From Candidatus Brevibacterium intestinigallinarum (GTDB lineage Bacteria > Actinomycetota > Actinomycetes > Actinomycetales > Brevibacteriaceae): a stretch of DNA of 7,943 nt. Below the pieces are notes generated by a model, which worked only from the letters and a program-made list of their open reading frames with translations, did no database searches and was not told the origin of the DNA. Of this stretch, positions 1-3,394 are shown one piece after another (the first letter of the stretch is position 1; every line of letters begins with the position of its first letter). The position numbers and the translations under genes are program-made. Location of the stretch: NCBI GenBank assembly GCA_019117325.1, contig DWZY01000264.1:1-7943 (forward strand). Direction: 5' to 3'.

Positions 1-176
1 CGCCGGAGATCATGGCGGACGCGGCGGCCGTCATCCTGGGCCTGCCGTGGGAGGAGGCGACGGGACGCTGCTTCGTCGACGAGGCGGTCCTGCGGGAGTC
101 AGGCGTCACGGACTTCTCCCGGTACCTCCACGAGGGCGCCACGGAGGAGGGGCTGGAAGCAGACCTCTTCCTCTGA
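1..176 (+). CDS. SDR-family oxidoreductase, C-terminal fragment (5' end outside window)
   Basis: The open frame read from base 3 gives about 57 codons ending at TGA 174-176. The visible piece starts PEIMADAAAVILGLP, continues TGRCFVDEAVLRESGVTDF and ends in an acidic tail. The order 'PEIMADAA..IL', then 'TG.cFvDe.vL.e.GvtDf..Y', is the typical C-terminus of classical short-chain dehydrogenases related to HSDL2 and the actinobacterial citronellol/hydroxysteroid-type group. In these proteins this part lies after the Rossmann nucleotide-binding core and the YxxxK catalytic pair, which are outside the window. Substrate cannot be inferred. The downstream serine hydrolase is 182 bases away with its own probable promoter, so the two are probably not co-transcribed. 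The family call rests on pattern recognition of a short segment; NAD(P)H dependence is inferred from the family. Confidence 0.72.
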   Translation, partial: PEIMADAAAVILGLPWEEATGRCFVDEAVLRESGVTDFSRYLHEGATEEGLEADLFL

Positions 177-218
177 GGGTCCGGCCGCGGCCTCTGACGC
201 ACTGACTCTCCACCGGGT

Positions 219-232
219 GCGGGGTGCCCCGC
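219..232 (+). terminator. short GC hairpin, possible weak terminator of the SDR gene
   Basis: GCGGG (219-223) pairs with CCCGC (228-232) around a four-base loop, 43 bases after the SDR stop codon. There is no T-tract after it. It may be only compositional noise in GC-rich DNA. Confidence 0.2.
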
Positions 233-275
233 TGCGAGGCCGGCTGGACACTGACTGTCTGTGCTGAGCTCAAAG

Positions 276-291
276 CTGTTCGATTGAACAG
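276..291. promoter_or_regulatory. dyad operator overlapping the -35 box
   Basis: CTGTTC (276-281) and GAACAG (286-291) form a perfect 6-base inverted repeat around GATT. The right arm contains most of the -35 hexamer TTGAAC, so a bound regulator would block RNA polymerase. The orientation (GTTC-N4-GAAC) is opposite to a LexA box (GAAC-N4-GTTC). The regulator is not identified. Confidence 0.45.
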
Positions 292-313
292 ATGTACTGC
301 CGGTGCGTATATT
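284..313 (+). promoter_or_regulatory. probable sigma70-type promoter of the serine hydrolase gene
   Basis: TTGAAC (284-289) and TATATT (308-313) are separated by 18 bases. The stretch is conspicuously AT-rich compared with the surroundings. Transcription would start near 320, leaving about 39 bases of leader before the ATG at 359. The boxes are close to consensus (TTGACA/TATAAT), which is unusual in a high-GC actinomycete; use in vivo is inferred. Confidence 0.6.
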
Positions 314-347
314 CCAAGAACGTGAGGCAACGGAGCTTCACACGAAT

Positions 348-353
348 GAGGAG
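348..353 (+). promoter_or_regulatory. ribosome binding site of the serine hydrolase
   Basis: GAGGAG lies 5 bases before the ATG at 359, supporting that start over the in-frame alternatives downstream. Confidence 0.75.
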
Positions 354-358
354 CGACG

Positions 359-1519
359 ATGCAGACACCTCTGGTCCAGGGCACGAACACCGAGCAGTTC
401 GAGGGACTGTGCACAGCCTTCGAGTCCAACATCCAGTCCGGGGAGGAGCTGGGTGCCTCGATCGTGGTCAACGTCGACGGGGAGAACGTCGTCGACCTGT
501 GGGGCGGCTACCGCGATGCCGGCCAGCAGCAGCTCTGGACCGATGACACCATCGTGAATGTGTGGTCGACGACCAAGACGGTCTCGTACCTCGCCGCACT
601 CATGCTCATGGATGCGGGAGAACTCGATCCGTATGCGCCCGTCGCGCAGTACTGGCCGGAGTTCGCGGCGAACGGAAAGTCCGACATCGACGTGCGACAG
701 ATCCTGGCGCACACGTCGGGGGTGTCCGGGTGGGATCTCCCGTTCACGACTGAGGACATGTACGACTGGGAGAAGTCGACGTCTGCGCTGGCAGCGCAGG
801 CGCCGTGGTGGGAGCCCGGCGCAGCGGCCGGATATCACGCTCACAACCAGGGACATCTCATCGGCGAGGTGATCCGCCGGATCACGGGACGGCCGTTCAA
901 GCAGTTCGTCGACGAGGAGATCGCGAGTCCACTGGGAGCGGACTTCCAGATCGGTGCTCGAGAAGAGGATTGGGGACGGATCGCAGAGGTCATTCCGCCT
1001 CCGCCGCTGGAGATGCCATCCGACCTGAGTCCGGATCACCCCATGGTGAAGACCTTCTCCGGACCCGCTCCGAACGCGAACGCCGCCAACACGGCCGACT
1101 GGCGGCGAGCAGACATGGGCGCACTCAACGGACATGGCAATGCCCGATCGGTCGCGAGGATCCTGTCCTCGATCTCATTGGGCGGAGAGGTCGATGGTGT
1201 GCGCCTGCTGTCGGAGAAGACCATCGACCTCGCGTTCGAGGAGCAGTCCAGCGGCATCGACCTCGTGCTGGGTGTTCCGCTGCGGCGTGGAATGGGCTTC
1301 GGCCTCGCTGACCAGGAGTCGATGCCGTCGGTTCCGGGTGGGCGCGTCGCCTTCTGGGGTGGCTGGGGCGGCTCCGTCATCATCATGGACCCGGATCGCA
1401 GACTCACGATCTCGTACATGATGAACAAGATGGGCCCGGGAGTCGTGGGGTCGGACCGCAGCGACCGGTACGTGCGAGAGGTGTACAAGGCGCTCGGCGT
1501 GACGGGTGCCAGCGTCTGA
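359..1519 (+). CDS. beta-lactamase-fold serine hydrolase (class C / EstB-like esterase family)
   Basis: The 386-residue protein is of the penicillin-binding-protein-like serine hydrolase fold (Pfam Beta-lactamase family). The nucleophile motif SxxK is S70-T-T-K73, in the context VWSTTK. The family HTSG element is at 118-121, the second motif tyrosine is probably Y159 (GYHAH, leading into an IGEVIRRITG helix), and the NGHGNARSVARI segment at 257-268 is a family hallmark. The third-motif equivalent is WGGWGG (333-338). No signal peptide or membrane segment is visible, so it is predicted cytosolic, as are many esterase-type members, rather than a secreted beta-lactamase. The KTG triad of true class C enzymes is replaced by a Gly/Trp motif, arguing for esterase, transesterase or amidase activity on an unknown substrate. 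The start at 359 is supported by GAGGAG 5 bases upstream. It appears monocistronic, with a promoter at 284-313. The stop codon lies inside the first copy of the repeat described at 1517-1603. Confidence 0.88.
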   Translation: MQTPLVQGTNTEQFEGLCTAFESNIQSGEELGASIVVNVDGENVVDLWGGYRDAGQQQLWTDDTIVNVWSTTKTVSYLAALMLMDAGELDPYAPVAQYWPEFAANGKSDIDVRQILAHTSGVSGWDLPFTTEDMYDWEKSTSALAAQAPWWEPGAAAGYHAHNQGHLIGEVIRRITGRPFKQFVDEEIASPLGADFQIGAREEDWGRIAEVIPPPPLEMPSDLSPDHPMVKTFSGPAPNANAANTADWRRADMGALNGHGNARSVARILSSISLGGEVDGVRLLSEKTIDLAFEEQSSGIDLVLGVPLRRGMGFGLADQESMPSVPGGRVAFWGGWGGSVIIMDPDRRLTISYMMNKMGPGVVGSDRSDRYVREVYKALGVTGASV

Positions 1520-1603
1520 GTCCGGGATTAGACGATTGAGTTCGGGATTCGCGGTGCTTCCAACACCGTAGATCCCGACCTCAGAATCTGGATCCCGACG
1601 TGA
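1517..1603. repeat. compound palindrome made of four copies of a TGAGNTCGGGATY motif
   Basis: Two direct copies on + (TGAGTCCGGGATT at 1517-1529 and TGAGTTCGGGATT at 1537-1549, period 20) face two copies on the opposite strand (1571-1583 and 1591-1603, also period 20). All pairings share one axis near 1560. The core stem pairs 1536-1556 with 1564-1584 (including CGGTG 1552-1556 with CACCG 1564-1568, loop CTTCCAA), with G-T wobbles and two mismatches; an outer stem pairs 1523-1528 with 1592-1597. It sits between convergent genes and overlaps the serine hydrolase stop codon. It could be a bidirectional terminator, a REP-like dispersed element, or paired ends of a lost insertion element. No flanking T-tract is present. 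Confidence 0.7.
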
Positions 1604-1663
1604 ACCGGCAGACCGCCCACAAAGCCGCGCTCTTCGACCACCTGACAGAGCGAGGCACCCCGC

Positions 1664-2119
1664 TCAGTCGTCGTCGGGGTGCTCCGCCGCGTGGTCGAGG
1701 GCGTCGATGAGGATGTGCGACACGTGCGCGTCCTTGAACGAGTAGATCGCCTCGCGCCCCACCCGGTCGACCTCGACCAGGTGCAGGCTGCGCAGCTGCT
1801 TGAGGTGCTGCGACACGAGGGGCTGCGCGAGTCCCGTCTCATCGACGATCTCCGACACGCTCGCCTCGCCCTGGGTGAGGACCAGCAGGATCCGCAGGCG
1901 CGAGCTGGTCGCCAGAGCCTTGAAGACCTCGGCGGTGCGGTCGATCGTCTCCGGGTGGTACGCCGGTGCGGGGACCTCGCCCACCTCCGGCTCGCAGATC
2001 TCGACGGGGACCACGGGAGGGGTGGTCGCCGGCGCTCGCCGCAGGCCGCTGCCCGCCGTTCCTCCGGCCGGAGCGGAGCGTCTGCGGCCCGCGCGAGTCT
2101 GTTCTGCCATGACATGCAT
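1664..2119 (-). CDS. ArsR/SmtB-family metalloregulator with an alpha5 zinc-site motif
   Basis: The 151-residue winged-helix repressor has a low-complexity Ala/Pro/Gly/Glu-rich N-terminal extension (about 1-55), longer than usual for the family. The ArsR fold follows: FKALATSSRLRILLVL (66-81), the recognition region AQPLVSQHLKQLRSLHLV (98-115) and the beta-wing VDRVGREAIYSF (117-128). The C-terminal helix carries D130-x-H132-x10-H143-x2-E146. This is exactly the spacing of the alpha5 Zn(II) site of SmtB and CzrA-type sensors, so metal-relieved repression by zinc (or Co/Ni) is likely. No alpha3 CxC arsenic/cadmium motif is present. The start at 2119 (MHVMAEQ) is preferred because GGAGGAGGA lies 8 bases upstream; the second ATG at 2110 is the alternative. 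An upstream in-frame extension exists but is an open-frame artefact. It is divergent from the membrane protein at 2183, a usual target arrangement for this family. Confidence 0.9.
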   Translation of the reverse strand: MHVMAEQTRAGRRRSAPAGGTAGSGLRRAPATTPPVVPVEICEPEVGEVPAPAYHPETIDRTAEVFKALATSSRLRILLVLTQGEASVSEIVDETGLAQPLVSQHLKQLRSLHLVEVDRVGREAIYSFKDAHVSHILIDALDHAAEHPDDD

Positions 2120-2127
2120 GGTATCGG

Positions 2128-2136
2128 TCCTCCTCC
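2128..2136 (-). promoter_or_regulatory. ribosome binding site of the ArsR regulator
   Basis: The minus strand reads GGAGGAGGA, 8 bases before the ATG at 2119. This decides the start codon. Confidence 0.75.
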
Positions 2137-2147
2137 GGTGCGGGGGC

Positions 2148-2176
2148 TTGGCGGGGTCCGCGCGTGCTGGCAGGAT
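2148..2176 (+). promoter_or_regulatory. possible promoter of the membrane protein gene (leaderless configuration)
   Basis: TTGGCG (2148-2153) and CAGGAT (2171-2176) are 17 bases apart. Initiation about 7 bases beyond the -10 box would fall on the A of the ATG at 2183, giving a leaderless mRNA, which is common in actinomycetes. The same AGGA (2172-2175) could instead be read as a weak Shine-Dalgarno with 7-base spacing. Confidence 0.35.
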
Positions 2177-2182
2177 CGCAAC

Positions 2183-2590
2183 ATGCGCTACATCGTCTCG
2201 ATCGCCGCGGCCTTCCTCGTCCTCATCATCCTGGAGGCCATGACCGGCTTCGGCGAGTGGCCGCGACCCTGGGGACCCCTGTCGCGCGGCGCCGTGGGCG
2301 GTGCCGTCGCCATCGCCGTCCTCATCGTGTGGGAGCAGATGTCCCCGCGACCGGACTCGCTGCGGGACGACGAGCGCGCGGCTCTGGACGCGGAGGACGC
2401 TGCCGGTGCCCCGGATGCTGATACCCCTGACGCCGAGGCCGCAGCCGGCTCCGAGGCCGGGGCCGGTTCCCAGTTCGAGGCACCCCGCGATTCCGAGGCT
2501 GCCGACTCGTCCGAGTCCCACGGCCCTGAGTCCCACAACACCGGGTCCCACGACATCGACTCGCTCGACGACGAGGGGGAGACCCGCTGA
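2183..2590 (+). CDS. small two-helix membrane protein with acidic, histidine-containing tail
   Basis: The 135-residue protein is not recognised as a named family. Two hydrophobic segments are visible: about residues 3-20 (IVSIAAAFLVLIILEAM) and 36-50 (GAVGGAVAIAVLIVW), joined by a short Trp/Pro loop (EWPRPWGPLSR). From about 57 onward the chain is hydrophilic and rich in Asp, Glu, Ala and Ser, with few basic residues, and it looks disordered. Near the end are three pentads, SHGPE, SHNTG and SHDID (112-126), placing His at 113, 118 and 123 among acidic residues; this could bind divalent metal weakly. It is divergently transcribed from a putative zinc-sensing ArsR regulator 63 bases away, so regulation by that protein is plausible. 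The last codons form the left arm of a long hairpin. Whether the tail is cytoplasmic or external is not clear. Function unknown. Confidence 0.72.
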   Translation: MRYIVSIAAAFLVLIILEAMTGFGEWPRPWGPLSRGAVGGAVAIAVLIVWEQMSPRPDSLRDDERAALDAEDAAGAPDADTPDAEAAAGSEAGAGSQFEAPRDSEAADSSESHGPESHNTGSHDIDSLDDEGETR

Positions 2591-2608
2591 TATCAGCGGA
2601 CCTCCCCC
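2575..2608. terminator. long perfect-axis hairpin between convergent genes, likely bidirectional terminator
   Basis: CCGCTGATATCAGCGG (2584-2599) is a perfect 16-base palindrome. It is flanked on the same axis by GGGGGAG (2575-2581) and CTCCCCC (2602-2608), with only a 2x2 AC/AC internal mismatch. It includes the stop codon (2588-2590) of the membrane protein and lies downstream of hmuO on the other strand. There is no T-run on either side, so it would be a U-tract-less terminator of the kind proposed in high-GC bacteria. Confidence 0.6.
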
Positions 2609-2634
2609 CTTGTGCGCGCCGTGCGCGACGCTCA

Positions 2635-2669
2635 CCTCACGTGCGCGATACGCCTCACGTGAGCGATAC
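2635..2669. repeat. tandem pair of 17-base repeats containing CACGTG
   Basis: CCTCACGTGCGCGATAC (2635-2651) and CCTCACGTGAGCGATAC (2653-2669) match at 16 of 17 positions with an 18-base period. A partial third relative, GTGCGCGACG, is at 2621-2630. The second copy contains the perfect palindrome CTCACGTGAG (2654-2663). It lies directly after the hmuO stop codon. Confidence 0.6.
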
Positions 2670-2672
2670 CCG

Positions 2673-3314
2673 TCATGCGAGCGAGTCGAACAGTTCCTTC
2701 GCCAGCAGGAACCCGGCCTGCGCCTCGTCGATGAGCGCGTCCTGCTGCGCCTCGGTCAGCGGCGCGGTGTCGAGCGCGACCCGGTACTGATCCTTGTAGG
2801 GCTTGTGCTTCTCGATGCCGTCGAAGCGCCACGTGCGCAGCGACTCCGCGGGGATCTCGTAGTGACGACCGGAGAGCCGACCGATGACCTGACCGCCGGA
2901 CAGGTCGCCCAGGTACCGGAGGTAGTGGTGGGCGAAGTAGCGCTCGGGCGCATCGGACGGCAGCGCGGTGAGGCGCTCGATGTACTTCGCGGTCGCGGGC
3001 GTGGGCTCTGCGGGAGCCTCGCCGTCCAGCAGGTCGGCGAGGTCCGCCTCGAGCGCCTCGACGCGGTTGAGCCGTGCGTCCAGGACGCCGGCCAGTTCCG
3101 GAGCGTCCGCGAAGCGCTGCTCCGTCGCCTCGAGGGCGCGGTAGAGGTGCAGGTACTGCTCGAGCAGCGAGACGTACGCGCGACGGTCCCGCTTCCCGCC
3201 CAGCAGCTCGCCCATGAACTGCGTGTTCTCTGCGGCGTTGTGCGCCTCCTGCGTCTCTGTCTTCACCCGCGCGGCGAACGATGTCTGAGCGGGTGCGGAA
3301 TCGACTGCGGTCAT
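2673..3314 (-). CDS. hmuO: heme oxygenase (HmuO family), biliverdin-producing
   Basis: The 213-residue all-helical enzyme would cleave heme with O2 and a reductant to biliverdin, CO and Fe(II) in the cytosol, ending the import route encoded upstream. The proximal-helix motif TQEAHNAAENTQFM (21-34) supplies the likely axial ligand His25. The distal-helix signature YLRYLGDLSGGQVIG (131-145) contains the family's Gly136, Asp137, Gly140 and Gly141, matching the GDLSGGQ of mammalian HO-1 and the corynebacterial HmuO. The length matches HmuO (about 215 residues). The ATG at 3314 is chosen because AGGGGAG lies 6 bases upstream (3321-3327) and the protein then starts just before the first family helix. 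A GTG at 3398 would overlap the htaA stop but adds 28 low-complexity residues atypical of the family. It is last in the heme operon, 80 bases after the HtaA gene with no terminator between, so co-transcription is expected. Confidence 0.95.
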   Translation of the reverse strand: MTAVDSAPAQTSFAARVKTETQEAHNAAENTQFMGELLGGKRDRRAYVSLLEQYLHLYRALEATEQRFADAPELAGVLDARLNRVEALEADLADLLDGEAPAEPTPATAKYIERLTALPSDAPERYFAHHYLRYLGDLSGGQVIGRLSGRHYEIPAESLRTWRFDGIEKHKPYKDQYRVALDTAPLTEAQQDALIDEAQAGFLLAKELFDSLA

Positions 3315-3320
3315 GGATGT

Positions 3321-3327
3321 CTCCCCT
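3321..3327 (-). promoter_or_regulatory. ribosome binding site of hmuO
   Basis: The minus strand reads AGGGGAG, 6 bases before the ATG at 3314. This favours that start over the GTG at 3398. Confidence 0.7.
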
Positions 3328-3394
3328 GAGTGTCGTGTGGTGTCTGATGTGGTGATGTGGGTCTGGCCGGTCGGGTGAGTGCTGCGTCGCACGC

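Noticed and set aside
276..291. LexA/SOS box
   Set aside because: Arms are GTTC-N4-GAAC, the reverse order of the GAAC-N4-GTTC LexA site.
338..1135. Long open frame on the minus strand opposite the serine hydrolase
   Set aside because: Arg/Cys/His-rich translation with no family features; it mirrors the wobble bias of the real + strand gene.
1600..1720. Small + strand frame starting GTG at 1600 (VNRQTAHKAALFDHLTERG)
   Set aside because: No ribosome binding site, and it runs into the antisense of the ArsR C-terminus; possibly a fragment of a lost element, but nothing recognisable.
2107..2121. CCATG-N5-CATGG and CATGCATG as an ArsR operator
   Set aside because: The arms overlap the start codons ATG/CATG themselves and do not resemble the 12-2-12 SmtB/CzrA operator; too weak to call.
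1664..2635. 323-residue version of the ArsR gene
   Set aside because: The extra N-terminal part is antisense to the membrane protein gene and low-complexity; the Shine-Dalgarno at 2128-2136 sets the start at 2119.
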